A stretch of DNA of 64,000 nt from Alistipes sp. Zagget8 (lineage in GTDB: Bacteria; Bacteroidota; Bacteroidia; Bacteroidales; Rikenellaceae), in NCBI GenBank assembly GCA_001941065.1, contig MSHJ01000009.1, positions 130,810 to 194,809 of the forward strand, given 5' to 3'. The notes beneath the pieces are model-generated. The model did no database searches. It was not told where the DNA came from and worked only from the letters and a program-made list of their open reading frames with translations. The stretch's first letter is position 1; every line of letters begins with the position of its first letter. The position numbers and the translations under genes were made by a program. Shown here piece after piece: positions 15,648 to 24,771 of the stretch.

Positions 15648-16700
15648 TTAGAACAGCGAGTCGATGTTTTCGCGTATCAGGATCTCGATCGGTGTATGCT
15701 TGATGATTTGTTCGTGCTGGCCGTATAGGATGTATTCCAGTACGTACTTGATGCTTTGGTATCCTTGTACGTCGGGACGTTCCGACAGCAGGAACGATAG
15801 GTAGCCTTTTTTCAGGTATTCGATGTTCTTTTGCGTCACGCCGCAGCCGATCACCTTGACTCCGGTGATGCCGTGGTGTTCCAGGTAGCTGGCGAAGATG
15901 TACGACCGGGAGTTGAAAAGTACGGCACCGCCGATGTCATTCTCCCCGGAGAAGAGCCGGTCGAACTCTTTCCAGCTTTGCTCGACATCCTGGCTGTAAT
16001 AGTTGGCGTAGAGGAACCTGTTTTTGCTCGATACGGTGTCGAAATACTCGAAGAACCCGGCTTTGCGTACGACTGTTTGCAGGGAACTTTCGTTTCCCGA
16101 ACGCACGGCGTGCAGGATGGCGATGTCTTTCTTTTCGCCGATCACGTCCGAAAGGAGCTTAGCCTCGATGTATCCGAGCATCCGCGAATCAGGCCCGAAG
16201 AACGCCCGTTGGTTGCACGACGGAATGAGCGTATCGATGAAGACATAGGGGGTTCCCTGTTCGTCGAGTTTGCGAGAGAAAAGCACGGTTTCCTCCCGGA
16301 AAGTCGGGCCGATGATCATTGCGTCGCAGGTGTATTCCAGCGCCTGGCTGTAAGCCGTGCGGCAGGAATAGAGGTCGAACTGGTCGTAATAGAAGATTTT
16401 TGTTTCGGTGCGTATTTTCGAAAAGTCGTAGAGCGCCTGGTGAATGCCTTTTTCAATCTGTTCCCAATATTCCCCCTGTTGATGACTGGGAAGGACGATT
16501 GCAAGGGTGATTTTGCGTTTGACTCCGATGGACGATACAAGCAGGTTGGGACGGTAGAGTATCTTTTCGAGCACCTGTTCCACCTTCTTCCTGCTTTTTT
16601 CCGAGACGTCGCCCCGGTTGTGCAGCACCCGATCGACCGTACCGACTGATACGCCGGCCATTGCGGCGATATCCTTGATCTTATAATTTTTGCGGTCCAT
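15648..16700 (-). CDS. LacI-family transcriptional regulator of the GlcNAc locus
   Basis: A 350-residue repressor-type protein. The N-terminal LacI helix-turn-helix is YKIKDIAAMAGVSVGTVDRV with the hinge region RVLHNRGDVSEKSRKKV, and residues 60-340 form a periplasmic-binding-protein-like sugar-sensing domain (TLAIVLPSHQQGEYWEQIEKG). It follows nagB by 44 bases and is probably cotranscribed with it. Two identical 14-base sites (17554-17567 and 17741-17754) flank the divergent promoters and are the likely operators, so the inducer is probably GlcNAc, GlcNAc-6-P or GlcN-6-P. Start at 16700 is the ATG just before the HTH; the frame stays open upstream through nagB but that is not coding. Confidence 0.9.
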   Translation of the reverse strand: MDRKNYKIKDIAAMAGVSVGTVDRVLHNRGDVSEKSRKKVEQVLEKILYRPNLLVSSIGVKRKITLAIVLPSHQQGEYWEQIEKGIHQALYDFSKIRTETKIFYYDQFDLYSCRTAYSQALEYTCDAMIIGPTFREETVLFSRKLDEQGTPYVFIDTLIPSCNQRAFFGPDSRMLGYIEAKLLSDVIGEKKDIAILHAVRSGNESSLQTVVRKAGFFEYFDTVSSKNRFLYANYYSQDVEQSWKEFDRLFSGENDIGGAVLFNSRSYIFASYLEHHGITGVKVIGCGVTQKNIEYLKKGYLSFLLSERPDVQGYQSIKYVLEYILYGQHEQIIKHTPIEILIRENIDSLF

Positions 16701-16744
16701 AGGGCGAAAGTACGAAAATATTTTTGATTGGTAATGGATCTCGT

Positions 16745-17521
16745 TCAGATTCTCAGCATCGAAGCTGCTCCTTCGTCGAGGAAAAGCACCGCGTCGTCGT
16801 GGGTGCGGAGGATCGAAGCCGGGCATTTTTCCGAAATGGGGCCATAAAGTGCGTCGTATACGGCCTTTGCCTTGCGGTCGAGCGGTACGATGGCCACTAC
16901 GCAACGGCACGACATCAACGCGGGGATGGTCAGGGTCATCGCTTGGTGCGGAACGAGCGATATATCGGCGAATTCGCCGTCGTGGACCTGCTGTTGCCGG
17001 CACGGTTCGTCGAGCGTGGTGATCTTCACCGTTTCGGGATCGTCGAAACGGGCTTCGTGCGGGTCGTTGAAGGCGATGTGTCCGTTCTCCCCGATCCCGA
17101 GCGACACGATATCTAATGGTGCGCACCGGAGCAGCTTGCTGTAACGGAGGCACTCTTGCCGCCCGTCTCCGGTGCCGGAGTCCATCAGATGGACCTTGCG
17201 GAAAGGTTTCCGGTCGAAAATCGCGCGGGAGAGGAACGTGCCGAAACGCTGCGGTGCATCGGCCGGCAGTCCGATGTATTCGTCCATATGGAACGCTTCG
17301 ATCCGGTTGAATACGGCGTCTTCGGCTTCAATAAGCCCTGCCAGGAATTCATCCTGCGAATGCGCTGCTGCGAATACAGCCCGGGCTGTGGGCTGGTTGG
17401 CGAGGATAGCTCCCAGTCGTTGCAGGTAGTGTGCCGAGGCTGCCATTCCCATCTGTCTGCGGGTTTTGTAGATCGAGACGTGTAATTTGTCGACGTGGAA
17501 TTCTTTTATGAGTCCATCCAT
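16745..17521 (-). CDS. nagB: Glucosamine-6-phosphate deaminase
   Basis: A 258-residue cytoplasmic enzyme turning GlcN-6-P into fructose-6-P and ammonia. The active-site blocks are FHMDEYIGL near residue 79 and GIGENGHIAFNDP near 142-154. Relative to E. coli NagB (DGHIAFNEP) the first Asp is Asn and the Glu is Asp, a variant seen in NagB-like proteins of sugar loci, so activity on GlcN-6-P or a related amino sugar phosphate is likely but not certain. It is transcribed divergently from the permease-nagA operon and shares its operator region. Confidence 0.88.
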   Translation of the reverse strand: MDGLIKEFHVDKLHVSIYKTRRQMGMAASAHYLQRLGAILANQPTARAVFAAAHSQDEFLAGLIEAEDAVFNRIEAFHMDEYIGLPADAPQRFGTFLSRAIFDRKPFRKVHLMDSGTGDGRQECLRYSKLLRCAPLDIVSLGIGENGHIAFNDPHEARFDDPETVKITTLDEPCRQQQVHDGEFADISLVPHQAMTLTIPALMSCRCVVAIVPLDRKAKAVYDALYGPISEKCPASILRTHDDAVLFLDEGAASMLRI

Positions 17522-17553
17522 GATTGTTGATTATAGGCGTGATAAACTAATTA

Positions 17554-17567
17554 CCGTGTTCGAGCAC
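17554..17567. promoter_or_regulatory. Operator copy 1 (nagB side)
   Basis: CCGTGTTCGAGCAC, an imperfect palindrome centred on TCGA, is repeated exactly at 17741-17754. This copy lies 33 bases before nagB and abuts a possible minus-strand -7 element (TATTTATG at 17567-17574). LacI-family proteins bind such half-palindromic sites, and the cognate regulator gene is the next but one. Confidence 0.7.
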
Positions 17568-17720
17568 ATAAATATGGATTTTAGTTCGTTTTCCAAAATA
17601 AATTTGAATTTATTTTATAAACATATGATATTAAGATATATATATGAATGAATATTTTTGGCCTGAAACTTTTTATTATATATTTTTTCGTTGAATTGTT
17701 GCATGGTATTATTTTTTCAC

Positions 17721-17728
17721 TACCTTTA
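17721..17728 (+). promoter_or_regulatory. Promoter -7 element of the PUL operon
   Basis: TACCTTTA, one base from TAnnTTTG, with TTG at 17698-17700 about 20 bases upstream as a possible -33 box. The second operator begins 13 bases downstream, about where transcription should start, fitting repression by blocking. Confidence 0.5.
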
Positions 17729-17740
17729 CGGCTGAATAAT

Positions 17741-17754
17741 CCGTGTTCGAGCAC
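17741..17754. promoter_or_regulatory. Operator copy 2 (permease side)
   Basis: An exact copy of CCGTGTTCGAGCAC at 17554-17567, in the same orientation, 187 bases apart. It covers the expected start of the forward transcript. Two sites this far apart would allow DNA looping across the AT-rich 274-base divergent region. Confidence 0.7.
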
Positions 17755-17795
17755 GAAAGCAGGGCGCGGACCGATTTGAAGAGAACACTGACCGA

Positions 17796-19119
17796 ATGAA
17801 ACCTGACCGAATTTCGCACGACATGGACTCCCGACGGCAATACTATACTTCCATGGCAATCATGGGAACGCTTTTTTTCTTCTTCGGAATGATCTCCTGG
17901 GTCAACTCCGTGCTGATCCCTTATTTTAAGGTAACGTGCGAATTGTCGCTGGCGCAGGCCTATCTGGTGGGGTTCGTCTTTTATATCGCCTATCTGGTCA
18001 TGGCTATCCCCTCGTCGATGATGCTCGATGCGGTCGGTTATAAACGGGGCATCAGCTATGGGCTGTTCGTGATGGCGCTCGGCGCCTTGTGCTTCGTCCC
18101 CGCCGCGCTGACCCGTTGTTACGCTCTCTTTCTTACCGGGCTGTTTCTGCTCGGGATCGGGCTGGCCGTCTTACAGACCGCGGGAAATCCCTTCGTGACG
18201 GTGATCGGGCCGATCGAGGCAGCGGCCAAACGGATGAGTGTCATGGGCGTTTGCAACAAGCTGGCCGGGATCATCGCCCCGCTATTGCTGGGCTACGTCA
18301 TCATCCGTCCGGGCGATGCGGTCCTTTTTGAACAGGCCGAGTCCGGGGCGGAACTTATCGGCGGGCTGCCCCGGGAGGTGGTTCTCGACGGCATGGTACG
18401 CCGTGTGATCGTCCCCTATCTGATCCTGGCTTTCATATTGATCGCTTTCGGGTTATATGTCCGCCGCTCACCGCTGCCTGATATTGCGGGCGGAAAGAGC
18501 TCCTCTGCGTCGGAGAAAGAGGCTCGCCGGAGCATTTTCGGCTACCCCTATCTGGTCCTCGGCGTGGTGGCGATGGTGTGTCATCTCGGCACCCAGGCGC
18601 TTTGTATCAACACGCTGGTTACATCGTCCGTATCGCTCGGGACTGATATTGCCCAGGCTAAGCTGCTGCCGCCGATGATTCTTTTTTCGACGTTTGTCGG
18701 TTTTGCATTGGGTACGGTGCTCATTCCGCGTGTCGTTTCGCAGCTCACTGCTTTGCGGGTCGCATCGTTGTTGAATCTGATAGCCTCATGGGCAGACCTC
18801 GTTTTTCGGCGTGGAGGCCCATAATGCGATGTGGATCCTGATTCTGATGGGTGTTCCCAACGCATTTCTTTATTCCGGCATTTGGCCGCTGGCAATCCGT
18901 GGGCTGGGACGTTATACGAGTCTCGGCTCGGCCTGGCTGGTCATGGCGCTGGCTTCGAGCGGAGTTTTCCCGCTTGTCTACGCCGGTGAGGCGACCCGTC
19001 TGGGCGATGCTCAATCGGCATATTGGCTGATGATTCCCTGTTTCGTCTTTTTACTGTGTTATGCGTTGTGGGGATACAGACTGGAATATTGGACCCGCCG
19101 TGGTGCGGAAAAAAGATAG
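17796..19119 (+). pseudogene. MFS sugar permease (probable GlcNAc/fucose-permease type), frameshifted
   Basis: Residues 1 to about 336 (17796-18806) read as a 12-helix major facilitator of the fucose/glucose permease type (MGTLFFFFGMISWVNSVLIPYFK; GIGLAVLQTAGNPFVTVIG). At the T5 run 18802-18806 the frame breaks: the first frame soon ends at 18824, and the second, open from 18784, continues FFGVEAHNAMWILILMGVPNA to the stop at 19117-19119. Removing one T would restore about 440 residues (LVFGVEAHNAMW). The position, between the operator and nagA, makes it the GlcNAc importer of the locus. It is either an inactivating mutation, slippage or a sequence error. Confidence 0.75.
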
Positions 19120-19123
19120 AACG

Positions 19124-20293
19124 ATGAAACAAGCGATCGTAAACGGACGGATCATTGGTCCCGCGACAGCGGGCCGGGGCTATGTGGAGTGGAGTGACGG
19201 TGTTATCACGGCTGTCGGCGAAGGTGACTATCAGGGGGATGCCGGACAGATTACCGATGCCGGCGGCGATTGGGTCTCTCCCGGATTCATAGATATTCAT
19301 ACGCACGGCGCCGGCGGTCACGATTTCATGGACTGCACGGTCGAAGCCTATCTGGGCGCGGCGGAGATGTCTGCGCGTCACGGAGCTACGACGATCTTTC
19401 CGACGACGCTGGCCAGCACGAACGAGAACCTGTTCGAAACGTTCGAGGTATTCCGCCGTGCGCTGCCGCTTAATACGAAAGGTGCGAATATGCCCGGGCT
19501 GCATCTCGAAGGCCCCTATTTCGCCTACAACCAACGAGGTGCACAAGATCCGCGCTACCTGCGCGATCCGCGTCCCGAGGAGTACGATGCGATTCTTGCC
19601 GCCAGCGACGATATTCGCCGGATGTCGCTGGCTCCCGAACTCGACGGTGCGCTCGAACTGGGACGGGTGCTGCGTGCAAAAGGAATTCTGGCGTCGATAG
19701 CCCATTCCGACGCGCTGTTCGAGGAGGCGGTCGAGGCGTTCCGCAACGGTTATACGCATGTGACGCACCTCTATTCCTGCACCTCGTCGGTCGTCCGCCG
19801 CAATGCTTTCCGGTATGCCGGGATCGTCGAGGCCGCTTATTGGCTGGACGACATGACGGTCGAAATCATCACGGACGGCGTGCACCTGCCCGAAAGCCTG
19901 CTTCGGCTGGTTTATAAGCTCAAAGGGGCCGACCGGACGGTGCTTATCACCGATTCGATGCGTGCCGCCGGAATGCCCGAGGGGCGTTACGTGCTCGGGG
20001 CCCGGAATTCGGGCATGGAGGTCGTGGTCGAGGACGGTGTGGCCAAGCTGGCCGACCGGAGCGCATTCGCCGGCAGTGTCGCAACGGCGGACCGCTGTGT
20101 GAGGACCATGCACCGGCTGGCCGAAGTGCCGGTGCCCGAGGCTGTGAAGATGATGACGGCGACTCCGGCCCGCGTGATGCGCATCGACGACCGGAAAGGC
20201 TCGCTCGAAGCCGGAAAAGATGCCGATATCCTGATTTTCGACGATAATATCGGGATTCAACGGGTCGTGATAGCCGGCGAAACCCGTTTTTAG
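19124..20293 (+). CDS. nagA: N-acetylglucosamine-6-phosphate deacetylase
   Basis: A 389-residue amidohydrolase removing the acetyl group from GlcNAc-6-P in the cytoplasm. Metal and substrate motifs are PGFIDIHTHGAGGHDFMD near residues 50-68, LHLEGPYFAYNQRGAQ near 126-141 (metal Glu), SIAHSDA near 191, THLYSCTS near 211 and VLITDSMRAAG near 273 (catalytic Asp). NagB on the divergent unit completes the pathway to fructose-6-P. No GlcNAc kinase gene is seen in the window. Start at 19124 (MKQAIVNG) is chosen because the frame upstream lies within the permease tail. The next gene starts 2 bases after the stop. Confidence 0.93.
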   Translation: MKQAIVNGRIIGPATAGRGYVEWSDGVITAVGEGDYQGDAGQITDAGGDWVSPGFIDIHTHGAGGHDFMDCTVEAYLGAAEMSARHGATTIFPTTLASTNENLFETFEVFRRALPLNTKGANMPGLHLEGPYFAYNQRGAQDPRYLRDPRPEEYDAILAASDDIRRMSLAPELDGALELGRVLRAKGILASIAHSDALFEEAVEAFRNGYTHVTHLYSCTSSVVRRNAFRYAGIVEAAYWLDDMTVEIITDGVHLPESLLRLVYKLKGADRTVLITDSMRAAGMPEGRYVLGARNSGMEVVVEDGVAKLADRSAFAGSVATADRCVRTMHRLAEVPVPEAVKMMTATPARVMRIDDRKGSLEAGKDADILIFDDNIGIQRVVIAGETRF

Positions 20294-20295
20294 CT

Positions 20296-21508
20296 ATGAT
20301 GAGACCGATCCATATTTTGACCGTTCTGTTGTCTGCGGGCTGTATCCTGGCGACTGCTGCAAACGGGGAGGGAATTTCCCCCCCCCCGGCCGGCCGATTC
20401 TGTTTCCGTCGACATTTCTGTGCTCGATAACGGTTTCCCGATCCGGGCTTTTTCTGTTGCCCTTCCGCCTGTAAAACAGATAGATGCGTTTTTTGATTTC
20501 GTGGAGAATGATCTGGCTCCTGCGGGGATCAATACGCTGGTGGTCCGGGTGAATTGGGTCTATGATTTCGAATCGCGTCCCGAGTTGGCCGATCCCGACG
20601 GCTGGAACCGTTCGCTGGCAGGGAGACTGGCTGCATTGTGCCGTGCGAAAGGTATCAGGCTTGTGCCGTTGATCAATCTGCTGGGTCATCAGTCGTGGCA
20701 CGGCAAGGCGGGTAAGCTGTTGCAGGTCTACCCGCAGTTCGATGAAAAGCCGCGGGTGAAACTTCCCGAGAACTACGTCTGGCCCAATCCGGACCGCCTC
20801 TATTGCAAGAGTTATTGTCCGAATCATCCCGAAGTGCATGACGTCGTGTTCGACTGTGTGGATGAGGTCGTGGAGGCTTTCGGAGCGACGGATTTCCATG
20901 CCGGACTCGACGAGGTGTTCGATCTGGCCGATACGGATTGTCCGCGCTGCGGCGGGCTGGACCCCGCTGAGGTCTTCGCCGGGGAGGTGAACCGGATTGC
21001 CGCCCACCTGCGGCGGAAAGGGGTGCGCCTCTGGATGTGGGCCGACCGGCTGATTGACGGGCGGCGCGATGCGAGCGGCTACGGCGAGTGGTCGGCCAGC
21101 ATCGGCAACACCCACCGTGCGATCGACCGGATCGACCGCAGTGTGATGATGTGCGACTGGCACTACCGCGACGCTGAACAGTCGGCCGTCTATTTCGCCA
21201 TCAAGGGCTTCGATGTCATTACCTGCGGCTGGGAACGTCCCGCCGTCACGCGGATGCAACTCGACGACATGCTCCGTTTCCGCAGGCACTCTTCGAAATA
21301 TATGTCGGTACGTTTCAAAGGCTATATGCAGACCGTATGGTCGGGTTTCGGACAGTTTTTGGATGAGTACCGTAATGGTTCGGATAAGGAGTTCTGTGCG
21401 GCCGGGAACTACCGTTTCCTCAAATCCTATTTCCGGCGATTCTCCGAAGACGGCGGTGGGGCCTTCCCGCACGCCGGGAAGGAGGATACTCCCGTATTCG
21501 GGCAGTGA
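20296..21508 (+). pseudogene. GH20-like lipoprotein with a C10 tract frameshift
   Basis: The start codon at 20296 opens a lipoprotein signal (HILTVLLSAGCILATAA, lipobox LSAGC), but the frame is broken by a run of ten C at 20378-20387 and stops at about 20428-20430. The remaining 360 residues continue in another frame (SVSVDISVLDNGFPIRAFSV to 21508). With nine C the two parts join. The body is a TIM barrel with HAGLDEVFDLADTD, the His-x-Gly-x-Asp-Glu catalytic signature of GH20-like hexosaminidases, about 180 residues into it. Without the shift it would be a surface or periplasmic lipoprotein of about 403 residues. The tract may be phase-variable. Confidence 0.72.
20378..20387 (+). repeat. Homopolymer C10 tract in the signal-peptide-proximal coding region
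   Basis: Ten consecutive C follow ATTT and precede GGCCGG. The tract lies about 28 codons after the start of the GH20-like lipoprotein gene. A change of one C moves the body of the gene in or out of frame with the lipoprotein signal. Confidence 0.85.
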
Positions 21509-21544
21509 TGAAAAGCAAAACCTTACTAACTTAATACAAATGAT

Positions 21545-24500
21545 ATGCTAAGACCATTACAATTACAGATTTGCGGCGGATTTGCGCGGCTTTTATCCGT
21601 GTTGGTCCTGTCGGTCCTCTGCTGCTCCGCGGCAGTGGCTCAGCAAAATGTTACCGTTACGGGTGTTGTAACGAATGAGGCGAAGCAGCCGATTGTCGGA
21701 GCCACGGTCATCCAGGAAGGGACGAGCCGCGGTGCGACGACCGATTCGAAAGGTCGGTTTACGCTGAACATATCCGATAAGAACGCCACCTTGCAGGTAT
21801 CGTTTATCGGTATGGCGACGCAGTCGGTTTCCGTCAGCGGTAAGACCAGTCTTGAAATCGTACTCAAGGAAGAGGCCGTTTCTGTGGGTGAAGTCGTAGT
21901 CACGGCCCTGGGTATCAAACGCGAGGCCAAGGCATTGGGTTACGCCGTGTCGTCGGTGGGCAAGGAGGACCTGACGGCCGGACGCGAGTCGAACATCATG
22001 CAGGCTATGATCGGAAAGGTCGCCGGAGTCGATATTTCGACGACGACGGCCGGCCCGACGGGATCGTCGCGCGTGCTGATTCGCGGTAATTCCCAGCTTT
22101 CGGGCTCGAACCTTCCGCTTTATGTCATCGACGGAATGCCGGTCGACAATTCGCAGCTGCAGGGTGCTGACGGTAAATGGGGCGGTTCGGGCTTCGATTT
22201 CGGCGACGTCATGTCGTCGATCAATCCCGAGGACATCGAGAACGTCACGATCCTGAAAGGCCCTTCGGCTTCGGCGCTTTACGGTTCGATGGCCTCGAAC
22301 GGCGTGGTGATGATCACCACCAAATCCGGTTCGGCGCGAAAGGAATCGCTCGGTATCGAAGTGTCGTCGAACATCAGCTTCACGACGCTGCTGTCGAAGT
22401 TCGACGATTACCAGCGCGTTTACGGTCAGGGGCGCAACGGCGTTATTCCCCTTACCGATTCCGACGGCCGCGGCACGACGCAGGTCGCCTGGGGCGGCAA
22501 ACTCGATCCCAACATCATGATCCAGATATACAACGGCGAGTGGAAGCCCTACGGCAACGTGAACAACAACGTGCTGTCGTTCTTCGATACGGGCTTTACG
22601 GCCCAGAACTCGGTGTCGCTCTCCAACGCGACCGAAAAGACCTCGTTCCGTTTCGCCGTGACCGACATGCGCAACAAGGATATCGTTCCCAAGTCGGAAT
22701 TCAACCGCACGAACATCACCATGCGCGGCACGACGAAACTGGGTAAGACGATCTCGGTCGATGCCTCGGCTTCATATATCTACGAAGATGTAAAGAACCG
22801 TCCGGCGCTGACCGACAATGCCAGCAACATCGGCAACGCGCTGATCGGTATCGCTCCGAATTTCGATCAGAACTGGTTGGCCGACTCCTACAAGGATGAG
22901 AACGGCAACTATTACCAATGGAACGGCAGCGACTACCGCTTCAATCCCTATTGGGTCATCAACGAGATGCGCAACGAATCGAGCCGTTCGCGCTTGATGG
23001 GCAATGCCCGTATTTCGTGGGATCTCACCCCGTGGCTAAAACTGGCGGGACGGGGCGGTCTGGATACCTACAATTTCCGGGCTACGACCTTCTCGCCCAT
23101 TTCGACGCCGCGACAGGTCGAGGGTGCCATCAACGAACGCATTATGAATGTAACGCAGACAAACCTTGAAGCGACACTTACCTTTGCGAAGAAATACGGC
23201 GATTTTGACATCAATGCTTTCATCGGCGCGAGCCTCTGGCGGAACAAGAACGAACAATTCACCACCGAGGGCCTCAAACAGGTGATGCCGGGCGTGGACG
23301 ATATCAATGCCTTCGAGCGTATCAATACGACGCATGGTCTTTATAAAAAAGAGGTTCGTTCGATGTTCGGTTCCGTAAGTCTCGGTTACAAAGGGTGGGC
23401 TTACCTCGATGCTACGATTCGTAACGACGTCTCTTCGACGCTCTGCCCGGAGAATCGTTCCTACTGGTATCCGTCGGTTTCGGGTAGTTTGATCTTCTCG
23501 AGCCTTTTCAAACATGGCGACTGGTTCTCGTTCGGTAAACTGCGTGCGTCGTGGGCCAATGTCGGCGGCGATACGGACCCTTATCAGCTTTATCTCGATT
23601 TCGGCACGAAGGGATTCAAACTCAACGGACAGTCGCTGGGCGAGGTCGCCAGCACCGTGATTCCCTATTATGACCTGAAACCTACGGCCAGCTACTCGAT
23701 GGAGGTCGGTCTCGATGTCCGTTTCTTCCAGAGCCGTCTGAGTTTCGACCTGACGCTCTACCAGCAGACGACCAAGAATCAGATCATGAGCCTGCCGATC
23801 TCTTCGAGTTCGAGTTTTACGCGGGCGTTGATCAACGCCGGTGAGATTCGCAACCGCGGTATCGAACTGGCAGTGACGGGCGTTCCTTTGAAACTCAAGT
23901 CGTTCCAGTGGGAGACGACTTTCACCTATGCCACCAACGACAACAAGGTGCTTTCGCTGCATCCCGACGTTCCGTCGTATGAACTGACGGCGGCACGCTG
24001 GGCCAATGCCTACATCTATGCCATGGAGAATCAGCCTTACGGTGTAATCGTGGGCCAGGCGCAGAAGCGCACGCCCGACGGACGTGTGATCGTGGATGAA
24101 AAAGGTCTGCCGACCTTCGATACCAACGTTTCGGTGCTCGGCAAGGGTACTTATGCCCATACGCTCGGCTGGTCGCACAATTTCACTTGGAAAAACCTGA
24201 ACCTGCGCCTGCTGTTCGATGCCAAGTTCGGCGCCGACATGTATTCGATGTCGATGATGCAGTCCTATTACAACGGTACCGCGAAGGAGACGCTCAAGGG
24301 ACGCGACGCCTGGTACCGCTCCGAACAGGCCAAACGCGCCGCCGGCTCTCCCGCCGACTGGAAAGCTACGGGCGGTTATCTGGTGGATGGCGTGAAGGTC
24401 GCCGGTACGGATTCCGAAGGCAATCTGATCTATGTCGAGAATGATATTTATGTCAACCCGCAGGCTTATTGGCAGTCGTTCCAGGACGTGTCGCCCGAAC

Positions 24501-24757
24501 CGTTCATCATCGACGCTTCGTATATCAAGTTCCGTGAACTGGCGTTTTCGTTCGATTTCCCGAGGCGCTGGCTGCGTAAGACGCCTATTGCCGGCGTTCA
24601 GTTGACGGCTTTCGCCCGCAACCTGTGCATTCTCTATACGAACGTGAAGAACATCGACCCCGAGTCGTCCTACTATAACGGAAACGGTCAGGGTTTCGAA
24701 TACGGTTCGCTGCCTTCGAGAAGAACCTTCGGTTTCGGCATCAAAGTTAAATTCTAA
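21545..24757 (+). CDS. SusC-family TonB-dependent outer-membrane transporter
   Basis: A 1070-residue SusC/RagA protein. A signal peptide (VLVLSVLCCSAAVAQ) is followed by the carboxypeptidase-D-like domain (GVVTNEAKQPIVGATVIQEG), a TonB-box-like segment (VGEVVVTALGIKRE near 117), the plug (IRGNSQLSGSNLPLYVIDG, SASALYGSMASNGVVMITTK) and a 22-strand barrel ending in FGFGIKVKF with terminal Phe. It imports oligosaccharides and pairs with the SusD protein encoded 14 bases downstream. Its ligand is presumably a GlcNAc-rich glycan, judged from the surrounding enzymes. Confidence 0.96.
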   Translation: MLRPLQLQICGGFARLLSVLVLSVLCCSAAVAQQNVTVTGVVTNEAKQPIVGATVIQEGTSRGATTDSKGRFTLNISDKNATLQVSFIGMATQSVSVSGKTSLEIVLKEEAVSVGEVVVTALGIKREAKALGYAVSSVGKEDLTAGRESNIMQAMIGKVAGVDISTTTAGPTGSSRVLIRGNSQLSGSNLPLYVIDGMPVDNSQLQGADGKWGGSGFDFGDVMSSINPEDIENVTILKGPSASALYGSMASNGVVMITTKSGSARKESLGIEVSSNISFTTLLSKFDDYQRVYGQGRNGVIPLTDSDGRGTTQVAWGGKLDPNIMIQIYNGEWKPYGNVNNNVLSFFDTGFTAQNSVSLSNATEKTSFRFAVTDMRNKDIVPKSEFNRTNITMRGTTKLGKTISVDASASYIYEDVKNRPALTDNASNIGNALIGIAPNFDQNWLADSYKDENGNYYQWNGSDYRFNPYWVINEMRNESSRSRLMGNARISWDLTPWLKLAGRGGLDTYNFRATTFSPISTPRQVEGAINERIMNVTQTNLEATLTFAKKYGDFDINAFIGASLWRNKNEQFTTEGLKQVMPGVDDINAFERINTTHGLYKKEVRSMFGSVSLGYKGWAYLDATIRNDVSSTLCPENRSYWYPSVSGSLIFSSLFKHGDWFSFGKLRASWANVGGDTDPYQLYLDFGTKGFKLNGQSLGEVASTVIPYYDLKPTASYSMEVGLDVRFFQSRLSFDLTLYQQTTKNQIMSLPISSSSSFTRALINAGEIRNRGIELAVTGVPLKLKSFQWETTFTYATNDNKVLSLHPDVPSYELTAARWANAYIYAMENQPYGVIVGQAQKRTPDGRVIVDEKGLPTFDTNVSVLGKGTYAHTLGWSHNFTWKNLNLRLLFDAKFGADMYSMSMMQSYYNGTAKETLKGRDAWYRSEQAKRAAGSPADWKATGGYLVDGVKVAGTDSEGNLIYVENDIYVNPQAYWQSFQDVSPEPFIIDASYIKFRELAFSFDFPRRWLRKTPIAGVQLTAFARNLCILYTNVKNIDPESSYYNGNGQGFEYGSLPSRRTFGFGIKVKF

Positions 24758-24771
24758 ACGATCTTGCGACC

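Noticed and set aside
20296..20430. A separate short gene ending at the TAA near 20428.
   Set aside because: The lipoprotein signal has no other partner, and removal of one C joins it exactly to the GH20-like body.
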